DNA of 15,959 bases from contig CAJWOI010000020.1 in the NCBI GenBank assembly GCA_913044255.1, positions 1 to 15,959 of the forward strand, written 5' to 3'. Below are positions 1 through 8,043 of the stretch, in pieces (position 1 is the stretch's first letter; each line of letters opens with the position of its first letter). The notes under the pieces were generated by a model, which saw only the letters and a list, made by a program, of their open reading frames with translations, was not told where the DNA came from and did no database searches. A program made the position numbers and the translations under genes. This stretch comes from an uncultured Alphaproteobacteria bacterium. Lineage in GTDB: Bacteria > Pseudomonadota > Alphaproteobacteria > UBA7887.

Positions 1-2
1 CG

Positions 3-56
3 ACCCGCTTTCATACATATGCTGCCACGTCACATTTGCCAGATTCTCGGGACTGA
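3..56 (+). CDS. dnaB: Replicative DNA helicase DnaB, C-terminal end only
   Basis: Only the last 17 codons and the TGA stop (54-56) are in the window; the gene continues upstream. The visible residues, TRFHTYAATSHLPDSRD, resemble the tail of alphaproteobacterial DnaB, which commonly ends in a TRF-aromatic stretch followed by an LPD-like motif. DnaB is the hexameric helicase that opens the replication fork. The identification also rests on context, because dnaB directly precedes alr in many alphaproteobacteria. The stop shares its last A with the ATG of alr (TGATG), which suggests translational coupling. With so few residues this is probable, not certain. Confidence 0.6.
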   Translation, partial: TRFHTYAATSHLPDSRD

Positions 57-1177
57 TGCCGGGTCTGGACCGGGCCGGTGCCGAGATTACTATCGATCTT
101 GCCGCAATAAGGCGCAATTATACGTACCTCAAAGAGAGGCTGGGCCGAGACACAGAGCTGGCGGCTGTCTTAAAGGCCAACGCGTATGGTTTGGGGGTTC
201 ACAACGTCGCCCGAACACTTTTTCAGGCCGGTTGTAGGAAATACTTCGTTGCCACTCTAGACGAAGGAATCGTGCTTCGTGCTGTGATTAAGGAGGCCAG
301 GATCTATGTGCTGAATGGTATCGTGGCAAATGAGTTCGACGATTTTTTTGTTCACCGACTAAATCCGGTGTTGAATAGTAAGAGCCAGGTTGAACGATGG
401 CAAAGTAAGATGCAGGCAACTGATGGAGCCAAGTTATCTGCAGCACTGCACGTCGATACTGGCATGAACCGACTTGGACTTTCACCTCAAGATGTTGGAA
501 TCTTGGCCGAGTCGCCCCTTAAAAAGTTTTTTCTTTCGCTTTTAATGAGTCACCTTGCATGTGCCGAAACGCCGCTACACCCTCTCAATGGAATTCAACT
601 AGGACGGTTTAGCGACGTGCTTGAAATTTTAAAACTCCATAGCGAGAAAGGCATGACGCTGAGCCTTGCTAACTCATCCGGAATCTTTTTGGGACCAGAT
701 TTTCACTTTGATTTAGCTCGCTCTGGTGCCGCACTTTTCGGTATTAATCCCACGCCGTCGCAACCGAACCCTATGTCGGAAGTCATTAATTTTAAAGCGA
801 AAATCGTACAGGTGCGTCGCGTTGACAGCCCCATGACCGTTGGTTATGGTGCGGCGCACCGAGTTAAAGCGCCTGCACGAATAGCGACGGTCCCGGTCGG
901 TTATGCCGACGGTTTTATTCGTGCTCTGGGAGCGCGAGCGAGCGCCTACATAGGCCAATTCTGTGTACCTGTGGTCGGCCGGGTGTCGATGGATGCGATC
1001 ACGCTGGATGTGTCTTCTATCCCGGAGTCCTTGTCACAACCGGGGGCTATTGTTGATTTGATTGGCGGCCAACGTACTCTTGACACTGTCGCTGGGGAGG
1101 CCGGCACCATCGGGTATGAATTGCTCACGCGTCTCGGCGATAGGATTCCTCGCGCTTATTTGGATGGAGCGGATTAG
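56..1177 (+). CDS. alr: Alanine racemase (PLP-dependent)
   Basis: This cytoplasmic enzyme interconverts L- and D-alanine using pyridoxal phosphate and supplies D-alanine for peptidoglycan. The PLP lysine is K40 in the motif LKANAYGLG. HVDTGMNRLG (132-141) contains the substrate-site arginine R139. The second catalytic base is Y264 in VGYGAAH. SMD at 311-313 corresponds to the conserved active-site methionine. The length of 373 aa is normal and both the N-terminal TIM barrel and the C-terminal beta domain are present. The reading frame is open upstream to the window edge, but the ATG at 56 overlaps the upstream stop and gives the usual short lead before the first strand (ITIDLAAIRRNY), so it was chosen. 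No strong Shine-Dalgarno is seen, and initiation is probably coupled to dnaB. Confidence 0.96.
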   Translation: MPGLDRAGAEITIDLAAIRRNYTYLKERLGRDTELAAVLKANAYGLGVHNVARTLFQAGCRKYFVATLDEGIVLRAVIKEARIYVLNGIVANEFDDFFVHRLNPVLNSKSQVERWQSKMQATDGAKLSAALHVDTGMNRLGLSPQDVGILAESPLKKFFLSLLMSHLACAETPLHPLNGIQLGRFSDVLEILKLHSEKGMTLSLANSSGIFLGPDFHFDLARSGAALFGINPTPSQPNPMSEVINFKAKIVQVRRVDSPMTVGYGAAHRVKAPARIATVPVGYADGFIRALGARASAYIGQFCVPVVGRVSMDAITLDVSSIPESLSQPGAIVDLIGGQRTLDTVAGEAGTIGYELLTRLGDRIPRAYLDGAD

Positions 1178-1256
1178 TTGATGACGTTTCTTACTGTACT
1201 CGGCCAGATGTTTTTGAAATTTATGGCCGCGGGGGCATCTTGAACAAAGCAATATC

Positions 1257-1988
1257 ATGAACACCAGCGCCGACGTTAGTTGGTTCCTCGCCAACCTACC
1301 GGACTTCTTGGTAGTAGGGCTGGTTGTTTTATCTGCTCTGTTTGCGTTTTACCGCGGTTTTGTTCGTGAGACCCTGGCGATAGCAGGTTGGGTGGGAGCA
1401 GCATTTGCAACCGTATGGTTGTTGCCATTTGGTCAGCGATATACTCATGAGTGGGTCCGACAAACTTGGTTGGCTGACATAATTGCTGGCGCCGCAATAT
1501 TTCTTGCAGCATTGGTAAGTTTTTGGCTCATAATCCATTTCATAGTTGTGCGAATTAAAGGTAGTCCGCTTAACAGTCTGGATCGCTCTTTGGGGCTATT
1601 GTTTGGGGTGGTGCGTGGTGTGTTTGTGATTACGCTTCTATATATGGTGGCAAGCCGGGCTGTTTGGCACGAAGATGACAGTACACCTACCTGGGTGCTG
1701 CAAGCCCACAGTTTCCGTTTAATCGATTACTCGGCGCGACTAATTGTAACGCTCGTCCCGGCAGGAACATTTAATTTGCCGGTTGAGGGTTTCCGTGAGG
1801 TTCAAAATCAGGCAAAAGAGTTAAAGGAAGCTCAAGGGCAACTGGAACAATTGCAACGGTTCACAGATCCGCCGGTGGCTCAGCCCCGGACTTTAGACAG
1901 CGAAACCGGTTATAGTGAAGGGCAGACCAAGGAAATGGATCGTTTGATTGATACCCTACCAAACGATCCCGAGGGAGTATCAAGGTAA
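1257..1988 (+). CDS. cvpA: CvpA family inner-membrane protein
   Basis: This is a CvpA-family integral membrane protein, named for its role in colicin V production. It is usually found next to purF, and its exact molecular function is unsettled. Four hydrophobic segments are visible at about residues 14-31, 38-58, 72-92 and 104-124, with the family pattern GFVRE after the first helix and a SLDRSLG/GVVRG stretch before the fourth. At 243 aa it is longer than many CvpA proteins because of a C-terminal cytoplasmic tail with a likely coiled coil (about 179-203, rich in E, Q and L). It lies 79 bases after alr. Its TAA stop directly touches the ATG of purF. Many relatives carry radA between alr and cvpA, but it is absent here. 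Confidence 0.9.
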   Translation: MNTSADVSWFLANLPDFLVVGLVVLSALFAFYRGFVRETLAIAGWVGAAFATVWLLPFGQRYTHEWVRQTWLADIIAGAAIFLAALVSFWLIIHFIVVRIKGSPLNSLDRSLGLLFGVVRGVFVITLLYMVASRAVWHEDDSTPTWVLQAHSFRLIDYSARLIVTLVPAGTFNLPVEGFREVQNQAKELKEAQGQLEQLQRFTDPPVAQPRTLDSETGYSEGQTKEMDRLIDTLPNDPEGVSR

Positions 1989-3464
1989 ATGATCCAACCT
2001 TACCCCCCAATAGGTACAAACCCCTTTGACGACGATAAATTGCACGAGGAATGTGGCGTGTTTGGCCTCTATGGGCACGTAGACGCAGCGGTTCATACTG
2101 CCCTTGGGTTGCATGCACTTCAGCATCGGGGTCAGGAGGCTGCAGGAATTGTCAGTTTTGATGGCGTGCACTTTCATAGCCATCGGAGCCTTGGCAATGT
2201 GGGGGATCATTTTTCTAGTGCAGCTGTAATTGGACAACTTAGTGGGCATGCAGCGATTGGCCATGTCCGGTACTCAACTAGCGGCGAAACCGTGCTCCGA
2301 AATGTACAGCCTTTGTTTGCTGACCTTGCTGGGGGTGGTCTGGCGATCGCTCACAACGGAAATATTACAAATGCGAATGGCCTACGGCGGGAACTAGAGA
2401 AACGTGGCTCAATCTTCCAGTCTACAATGGACACTGAGGTGATTGTTCATTTGGTTGCTACTGGCGACGAGGTGGGAATGGTGGGAAAGTTGATTGCGGC
2501 GTTGCGCCGTTTGAGTGGGGCATACGCATTGGTCATACAAACCCATGAGTCGTTAATTGGCGCGCGTGATCCACACGGTGTGCGTCCATTGGTGCTCGGT
2601 GAATTGGATGGGGGGCACATCCTCTGCTCTGAAAGTTGTGCTCTAGATATAATCGGCGCTAATTTGGTTCGCGATATCCTGCCAGGAGAGGTTGTGGTTA
2701 TCGATGGTGATGGGGTGCGAAGCTTGCTGCCATTTGGCAAGGGTATTTCAAAAAGATTTTGTGTTTTCGAATATATTTATTTTTCACGTCCGGACAGTGT
2801 TGTTGAGGGAGTTGATGTCTATCAGGCAAGAAAAAGGATTGGAGCCGAGTTGGCGCGGGAACATGGGGTCAATGCTGATATCGTGGTGCCAGTACCGGAC
2901 TCCGGGGTACCCGGAGCAATAGGCTTCGCTGAGCAGGCGGATATCCCTTTTGATCTGGGTATTATACGAAACCACTATGTGGGACGTACGTTCATTGAGC
3001 CCACGGATTCAATTCGCCATCTTGGGGTGCGGTTGAAGCATAATGCTAATCGTGTCGTATTGTCGGGAAGACGGGTTGTTTTAATCGACGATTCGATTGT
3101 TCGCGGGACCACCTCTACCAAAATTGTGGAATTAGTGCGTGGCGCGGGCGCAACCGAAGTGCATATGCGTATTGCCAGTCCACCGACAACCCATTCTTGT
3201 TTTTATGGCGTAGACACTCCATCACGTGATCAGTTGTTGGCATTTCAAATGGACGTTGCTGCAATGGCGGCCCATATTGGCGTTGATAGTTTGGCCTTTA
3301 TTTCAACAGACGGTATGTATCGTGCTATGGGTCACGCGGGTCGTGATCCAAGCAGCCCGCAATTTTGTGATGCTTGTTTTACCGGTGATTATCCGATCGA
3401 ATTGACTGATCAAATAGGAGGCGAAGACATAGCACAATTGTCACTGCTCGATGAGGCAGTGTGA
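1989..3464 (+). CDS. purF: Amidophosphoribosyltransferase
   Basis: This cytoplasmic enzyme catalyses the first committed step of purine synthesis: PRPP plus glutamine gives 5-phosphoribosylamine. The N-terminal glutaminase nucleophile is C22 in CGVFG, which implies a 21-residue propeptide removed by autoprocessing, as in the Bacillus-type enzyme. The PRPP-binding motif VVLIDDSIVRGTTS begins at residue 363. Four cysteines, C258, C404, C460 and C463, sit almost exactly where the 4Fe-4S ligands of the B. subtilis enzyme fall once the propeptide is subtracted, so this is the iron-sulphur type. The length of 491 aa is typical. The ATG follows the cvpA stop with no spacer. A GAGGGAG about 10 bases upstream, inside cvpA, can serve as ribosome binding site. 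Confidence 0.97.
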   Translation: MIQPYPPIGTNPFDDDKLHEECGVFGLYGHVDAAVHTALGLHALQHRGQEAAGIVSFDGVHFHSHRSLGNVGDHFSSAAVIGQLSGHAAIGHVRYSTSGETVLRNVQPLFADLAGGGLAIAHNGNITNANGLRRELEKRGSIFQSTMDTEVIVHLVATGDEVGMVGKLIAALRRLSGAYALVIQTHESLIGARDPHGVRPLVLGELDGGHILCSESCALDIIGANLVRDILPGEVVVIDGDGVRSLLPFGKGISKRFCVFEYIYFSRPDSVVEGVDVYQARKRIGAELAREHGVNADIVVPVPDSGVPGAIGFAEQADIPFDLGIIRNHYVGRTFIEPTDSIRHLGVRLKHNANRVVLSGRRVVLIDDSIVRGTTSTKIVELVRGAGATEVHMRIASPPTTHSCFYGVDTPSRDQLLAFQMDVAAMAAHIGVDSLAFISTDGMYRAMGHAGRDPSSPQFCDACFTGDYPIELTDQIGGEDIAQLSLLDEAV

Positions 3465-4187
3465 GTGTTTGCGTCATCTCTCGAAGGTCGGATAGCGGTC
3501 ATCACCGGTGCTTCTCGGGGAATCGGACGGGCGGTTGCGTTACGTTTTGCCGCTGAAGGGGCTCACGTGGTCGCTTTGGCGCGATCAAAGAACGATCTTG
3601 AGAAGTTGGACGATGATATTAAGGAGCTTGGTGGAAGTGTCACTTTGGTGCCGTTGGACGTGACGGATGGAGCCGGCATTGACCGTTTGGCGGAGACGTT
3701 GTTTGAGCGGCATGGTAGGGTCGATGTACTGGTGGGTAATGCGGCGATCCTCGGCGTCCTTGGCCCTATTGGACACGTCGCTCCTAGTGTCTGGAACCGA
3801 GTGATCGATGTTAACCTGAATGCTAATTGGCGGCTTCTACGCAGTTTCGACCCGCTTCTGCGAGCATCCGGTTCCGGTAGGGCATTATTTGTAACCTCGG
3901 GCGTTGGCCACAGGCCGGTGCCGTACTGGGGTGCGTACGCTGTTAGTAAAGCGGGCATGGAAATGTTGGTTCGCACATATGCGGCAGAGACCGAAAAATC
4001 TGAACTCCGTGTCAATATTGTCAATCCTGGGATAGTGCGTACGGAGATGCGTGCGGCAGCGATGCCCGGAGAAGATCCGACTTCCCTGATTCTGCCCAAA
4101 GCAATTACAAACGTGTTTGTAGAGTTGTCGTTGTCTACCTGCCGACGGCATGGCGAGGTTGTACAAGTGCAGGTGCACGATCGTTAA
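3465..4187 (+). CDS. SDR family NAD(P)-dependent oxidoreductase
   Basis: This is a classical short-chain dehydrogenase with a single Rossmann fold; the substrate is not predictable. The cofactor motif TGASRGIG is at 14-21 and the NAA strand motif (VLVGNAAIL) lies near residue 90. The catalytic triad residues S145, Y158 and K162 have the canonical 13-residue Ser-Tyr spacing and YxxxK. The 240 aa length is normal. The start is a GTG directly after the purF stop, so translation is probably coupled. The same kind of SDR follows purF in other alphaproteobacteria, but a role in purine metabolism has not been established. Its TAA stop overlaps the stop of the convergent der gene. Confidence 0.9.
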   Translation: MFASSLEGRIAVITGASRGIGRAVALRFAAEGAHVVALARSKNDLEKLDDDIKELGGSVTLVPLDVTDGAGIDRLAETLFERHGRVDVLVGNAAILGVLGPIGHVAPSVWNRVIDVNLNANWRLLRSFDPLLRASGSGRALFVTSGVGHRPVPYWGAYAVSKAGMEMLVRTYAAETEKSELRVNIVNPGIVRTEMRAAAMPGEDPTSLILPKAITNVFVELSLSTCRRHGEVVQVQVHDR

Positions 4188-5524
4188 TTGTTCGCGTATG
4201 GGTTTTGGCTTGCTCGTGTAAGGAGGCGAATTGGTACCCCTTCCAGGTCAAACGAAGTTCGAAGCTCGTTAACTAGATATCGCAGATAGGTATCTGGGAT
4301 GGCTTTTGGCCGGTTAGCGAATAAAGTGAATCGTGGCGGACGTATAGCGAACTGAGCGATATAGCGCAGTTTGATTAGCCTCCCGTTGGTTAGAGGAGGG
4401 GGGTGCCGGCCGACGGCTGCTTCCAGCCATCGGTTGAGTGCCGCTGTCGACAAATGTCGACCCCATTGCTCGTACGCTGAAAATACAGCCCCCATTAGCG
4501 CCTCGATACCATGGCCGTGCAACGCCGAGCAGGTCACGAGGGGAATAGTTCCCAACTGGGGCAATGCCCTATCCATCTGTTGCACCAACGCGTCGTTGAC
4601 GGCTTTTTTACGGCTGACCTGATCCCACTTATTGGCGCAAATCACGATAGCCCTACCCTCCGATGCGATGTGTTCGGCGATGGTTAAATCTTGGCGAGCA
4701 ATTGGTCTGGTTGCATCTAGTAATAAAATTCCGACGCTGGAAAACCGTATGGCTTGAAGGCTGTCCTCAGATGACAGCTTTTCGATCGGGTCGGTAACAC
4801 GTGGGCGCCGACGTAGGCCCGCCGTATCAACCAACCGCACACGGCGTTTATTGTAGTTCCAATCCACATGGACGGAATCATGCGTAACGCCTGGTTCTGG
4901 GCCAGTAATCACACGGTTTTCGCCAATCAATGTGTTAAATAGCGTCGATTTACCGGTATTGGGACGGCCTACAATTGCTAGGCTGATGGCATTATTGGCG
5001 TCTTCAGAACGCGCCGTTTCAACATCATTTTGACCAAGTAACTCTGCGATTCGATCGAGCAGGTCAGTTATTCCGTCCCCGTGCTCTGCTGACAAAGCAA
5101 TTGGGTCATCAAATCCTAAACTATATGCTTCGAGTCGCGCAGACTCGCCGGCAAAACCCTCCGCCTTATTTATTACGATTAATGCGTTCTTGCCGCTGCG
5201 ACGCACCATGTCGTTGTAATGTTGATCAATGGGCGTCAATCCATCTCGGCCGTCGACTACGACCAATACCAGATTTGCATCATAAATAGCAGTTTGCGTC
5301 TGACTGCGCATTCTTCCTCCCAGGCTAGAAGACGTGGGTTCTTCCAATCCCGCCGTGTCGACCAATTTAAAACTGACATATCCATAATCAACCATCGCCT
5401 CTCGGCGGTCACGGGTCACGCCGGGCCTTGAGTCAACAAGAGCTATTTTTTTGCCAATCAGGCGGTTAAACAGAGTTGACTTTCCAACATTTGGGCGGCC
5501 AACAATGGCGACGGTTGCAGGCAT
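4184..5524 (-). CDS. der: Ribosome biogenesis GTPase Der (EngA)
   Basis: Der is an essential GTPase with two tandem GTP-binding domains and a KH-like C-terminal domain that assists assembly of the 50S subunit. Domain 1 has GRPNVGKST (9-17), DTAG (56-59) and NKAE (119-122). Domain 2 has GRPNTGKST (186-194), DTAGL (233-237) and NKWD (298-301). The KH-like domain runs from about 351 to the end. The first domain has Glu instead of the usual Asp in the NKxD motif, a variant I believe is common in alphaproteobacterial Der. The 446 aa length is normal. The gene lies 19 bases after bamB on the same strand and is probably the last gene of that operon. It ends convergently against the SDR gene in a shared TTAA. 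Confidence 0.97.
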   Translation of the reverse strand: MPATVAIVGRPNVGKSTLFNRLIGKKIALVDSRPGVTRDRREAMVDYGYVSFKLVDTAGLEEPTSSSLGGRMRSQTQTAIYDANLVLVVVDGRDGLTPIDQHYNDMVRRSGKNALIVINKAEGFAGESARLEAYSLGFDDPIALSAEHGDGITDLLDRIAELLGQNDVETARSEDANNAISLAIVGRPNTGKSTLFNTLIGENRVITGPEPGVTHDSVHVDWNYNKRRVRLVDTAGLRRRPRVTDPIEKLSSEDSLQAIRFSSVGILLLDATRPIARQDLTIAEHIASEGRAIVICANKWDQVSRKKAVNDALVQQMDRALPQLGTIPLVTCSALHGHGIEALMGAVFSAYEQWGRHLSTAALNRWLEAAVGRHPPPLTNGRLIKLRYIAQFAIRPPRFTLFANRPKAIPDTYLRYLVNELRTSFDLEGVPIRLLTRASQNPYANN

Positions 5525-5543
5525 GGTCTAATCAAGCAGCAGT

Positions 5544-6890
5544 TCAGCGTAATGCTACTACTTTCGCTTTTGTGGTAAGAATATAAAGTAAACCGCCGGC
5601 GGTTATAGGAGGCACACGAATCCCACCCGACAACTTGATGCGGCCAAGCATGTTCCCAGTATAGGGAGACACAGCACGGACCTCTCCGTAGTTGCTTCCT
5701 ATGATTAACCTGTTGCCAACCAGGATAGGTCGGGTCCACACAATTGGCTTCTCTTGGTCTTCTGGTTTGACGTAAGCTGGCACGGGTTGAACCCATCGAA
5801 TTCTGCCATCAGAGCGCCTTATGCAAACCAAATTATTGTCTGTTGTCGTCAGGTATAAATAGTCACCTGCAAGCCAAGGTGTGGTCGTACTCGAAATTTC
5901 CTGATCCCAGATTCTCGTCCCCGAACGAGCATCAATCGCGACAAGACGCCCACTATTGCTGACAGAATAAACAACATTTCCTTCTATCACCGGACTCGCG
6001 TCGATATCGCTGAGAACTGCGCTGGCGCCTAATCTTCCTTGGGAAATTAAGGAATCGCTCCATGCGATTCGACCATTTTCTACTCGCATGGCGAATAGTT
6101 CACCCGACGAATATGGGACAATCACAAGGTCCCCAGAGACCGCTGGCGTAGCGCTGCCTAGCACGCCAGCTGACTCGCTGACCCCTGCGTGATTCCAAAG
6201 TGTTGTGCCATCTCGAAAACTTAAGGCGTATACCTGGTTGTCAATACTCAAGACAAACACACGACCGTCGACTACTGTCGGAGCGCTTCGTATAGGCACA
6301 CCTAATCGCCGCCACCAGTAGACGCCACCATTCTCAGGGTTAAGAGCCAGGACATAACCGAAGGCGGTAGTCACATAGAGGGTTTCTTCATTGTAGGCCA
6401 GACCACCACCAAGTGCGCCTTCCTCGTTCTTACCTTTTGGAATCAACGATGCGCGCCAGATAGTTTTCTTCTTTTCAAGATCCATAGCGGAAACAACATT
6501 TTTTGAATCCATCGCAAACAACACACCTCCGGCAATTACAGGGGAAGACAAAATTAAATTGTTTTTCGTTTCCCCTGCGCCGATGTCACGTGACCAAAAT
6601 CGGACCAATTCACCGTCAGCGTCTGGATGCTGCATGACGTGTGTTGGACCACCACTGCTCTGTAGCCATTCAAGGTTGAGGCTCGGCCTTGGCAGCCGAA
6701 CAGGTTGATCGGCGATCTCAAGATCGGGCTCAAGTTTGTGCTCCAGGGCGAGAATTGACATTCGTTTTCCAGGAAGTGCGGCCTGCTCAGAGTCGGAGCC
6801 AATAATGTCTTTTATCGTGTCACATCCACCGAAAAGAATGCTCACAGCGGCTATCAATAGAATCCGTTGTGGTATAATTACGCCCGTCAA
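5544..6890 (-). CDS. bamB: Outer-membrane assembly lipoprotein BamB (PQQ-like beta-propeller)
   Basis: BamB is a lipoprotein scaffold of the BAM complex, which inserts beta-barrel proteins into the outer membrane. A hydrophobic signal (residues 10-20) leads to a lipobox FGGC with the acylated cysteine at C23. About eight PQQ-like propeller blades follow, each with a strand such as VLFAMD, YVLALNPENG, QVYALSFRDG or LVAIDARSG and a W about ten residues later. The 448 aa length fits alphaproteobacterial homologues, which are longer than the E. coli protein. The chosen start is TTG, whose bases form a TTGA overlap with the stop of the upstream TPR gene and imply coupled translation. Residue +2 after the cysteine is Asp, an inner-membrane retention signal in E. 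coli. Confidence 0.92.
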   Translation of the reverse strand: MTGVIIPQRILLIAAVSILFGGCDTIKDIIGSDSEQAALPGKRMSILALEHKLEPDLEIADQPVRLPRPSLNLEWLQSSGGPTHVMQHPDADGELVRFWSRDIGAGETKNNLILSSPVIAGGVLFAMDSKNVVSAMDLEKKKTIWRASLIPKGKNEEGALGGGLAYNEETLYVTTAFGYVLALNPENGGVYWWRRLGVPIRSAPTVVDGRVFVLSIDNQVYALSFRDGTTLWNHAGVSESAGVLGSATPAVSGDLVIVPYSSGELFAMRVENGRIAWSDSLISQGRLGASAVLSDIDASPVIEGNVVYSVSNSGRLVAIDARSGTRIWDQEISSTTTPWLAGDYLYLTTTDNNLVCIRRSDGRIRWVQPVPAYVKPEDQEKPIVWTRPILVGNRLIIGSNYGEVRAVSPYTGNMLGRIKLSGGIRVPPITAGGLLYILTTKAKVVALR

Positions 6891-7549
6891 TTGGCGCTCG
6901 AATTTAAGGTCCCCAAGACCTCGATAGCCCGCGAACGCACACCCGAAGGTGAAGTAGGATCATCGACTAGAGACGCAAGAATTTCATGGCCCGATTTTTT
7001 ATCACCATTTTTTATCATTGCCATCGCGCGCATTTCCCGAGCCATGTGCCGCCAAGGCCCGTTACTTTCTGAAATTTTAAGAAGAGTTATCGCTGCCTCG
7101 TCTTCATGGCCACTGTCAATCCGGTGCAGCCCAGCTAAAATTGTCGCCAAATCAGCAACTATTGTGTCGGTGCTTGATAGGGCGGCAAGATCATCGTAAA
7201 TGGAAATGGCTTCGGTATAGTTGTCAACCGCAATGAGCGCCGCAGCTTTTTGGAGTTGGGCAAGTTGTGAATATCCGATACCCGAATCGGCAGTTATATC
7301 CGAAAAACTTCGGGCTGCTTGCTCATATTGTCCGATTTGAGCCAGGCCCATGGCAGCTGCAAACCTGCTGCCATCTGCCATCATGCGCTGTGTTTTAAAG
7401 TGGTTCCAGGCGACGTACGCGCCTGTGCCCACTATAACAAGTGCCAGCAACGCGACGAAATATTTTCCATAGCGTCGCCAAAGCTGGATTATTTGGTCGC
7501 GGCGGACGTCTTCGTCCACCTCATTAAAGATGTCACCCAAGCGATGCAC
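6887..7549 (-). CDS. YfgM-like membrane-anchored tetratricopeptide protein
   Basis: This small single-pass protein resembles the YfgM/TPR_21 family, whose E. coli member is an ancillary partner of the SecYEG translocon and periplasmic chaperones. The visible parts are a short cytoplasmic N-terminus (DIFNEVDEDVRRDQ), one transmembrane helix (about 30-48) and a periplasmic helical TPR-like region rich in Ala and Leu to residue 220. The position just upstream of bamB and der matches the yfgM-bamB-der order of other proteobacteria. The extreme start is uncertain: the listed start is a GTG, but GGAG lies eight bases before an in-frame TTG at 7540, which would give a protein three residues shorter starting GDIFNEV and may be the true start. 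Confidence 0.88.
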   Translation of the reverse strand: MHRLGDIFNEVDEDVRRDQIIQLWRRYGKYFVALLALVIVGTGAYVAWNHFKTQRMMADGSRFAAAMGLAQIGQYEQAARSFSDITADSGIGYSQLAQLQKAAALIAVDNYTEAISIYDDLAALSSTDTIVADLATILAGLHRIDSGHEDEAAITLLKISESNGPWRHMAREMRAMAMIKNGDKKSGHEILASLVDDPTSPSGVRSRAIEVLGTLNSSAN

Positions 7550-7575
7550 TCCGAATCGCGCCTAAACCGGCGGGT

Positions 7576-7604
7576 AACATAACCTCGCACAGTAACCATA
7601 GCAA
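7576..7604 (-). promoter_or_regulatory. Possible sigma70 promoter for the TPR-bamB-der unit
   Basis: On the minus strand TTGCTA (7604-7599) and TATGTT (7581-7576) are separated by 17 bases, about 27 bases before the TPR gene start. Each box matches consensus at four of six positions. It is the best candidate in the divergent gap but is weak. Confidence 0.3.
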
Positions 7605-7635
7605 ACGAACTAGAATGGGCGCTAGATAGGTTTCG

Positions 7636-7663
7636 TTGACCTTTTGTTTCAGGACGCTAACAT
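7636..7663 (+). promoter_or_regulatory. Possible sigma70 promoter for the DUF2794 gene
   Basis: TTGACC (7636-7641, five of six matches) and TAACAT (7658-7663, four of six) are separated by 16 bases and lie about 45 bases before the ATG of the DUF2794 gene. The gap between the two divergent genes contains no other coding sequence, which supports a promoter role. Confidence 0.4.
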
Positions 7664-7707
7664 GTGGCCGTAATATTACATGGCAGGGACCATGCGAGAA
7701 GTCGTGA

Positions 7708-8043
7708 ATGGGTGAGGTGGTTATACTGGCGGAGCGCCGCCGGCGAAGCCGGGCCGTTTATTTCGGCCGAGGCGAGCTTCAGCTATTGCTACGTCTTTTT
7801 AGTCGCCACGTTGAGAGTGGCGAATGGCTTGATTATAGTATCGATAACAATGAGCGTGCCGCGGTGTTCTGTGTCTATCGGCGCGCCCACGATGCGCCTT
7901 TGTACGAGATTCATAAAATAGCCTCTCATAGTCATCATCAGAGCCATTTTTTGGTTATAACGAGTGGTGCTATCTTGAAGCGGTCAGGTCGCCTTGATTC
8001 CGCATTGCGCATGTTTGATGCGCCCCTAAGTGCGGTTCCGTAG
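7708..8043 (+). CDS. DUF2794 domain protein, unknown function
   Basis: I recognise this 111-aa protein as a likely member of DUF2794, a short and mostly alphaproteobacterial family without known function. The family-like pattern is visible: VYFGRGELQLLLRLFSRHV near residue 17, a GEWLDYSID stretch, AAVFCVYRRA, a PLYEIHKIA strand and a C-terminal AILKRSGRLDSALRMFD. The protein is basic at its N-terminus, has no signal peptide or membrane helix, and is probably cytoplasmic. The ATG at 7708 is the first in the frame that leaves the conserved core complete; a GTG nine bases later (7717) is possible. It is transcribed away from the TPR-bamB-der unit. There is no clear terminator after it. Confidence 0.8.
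   Translation: MGEVVILAERRRRSRAVYFGRGELQLLLRLFSRHVESGEWLDYSIDNNERAAVFCVYRRAHDAPLYEIHKIASHSHHQSHFLVITSGAILKRSGRLDSALRMFDAPLSAVP

Noticed and set aside
1181..1243. Twenty-codon frame with hydrophobic residues between alr and cvpA
   Set aside because: No family or ribosome binding site; not recognisable as a radA remnant.
3563..4099. 178-codon minus-strand frame inside the SDR gene
   Set aside because: The plus strand encodes a complete SDR with all catalytic residues, so this is a shadow frame.
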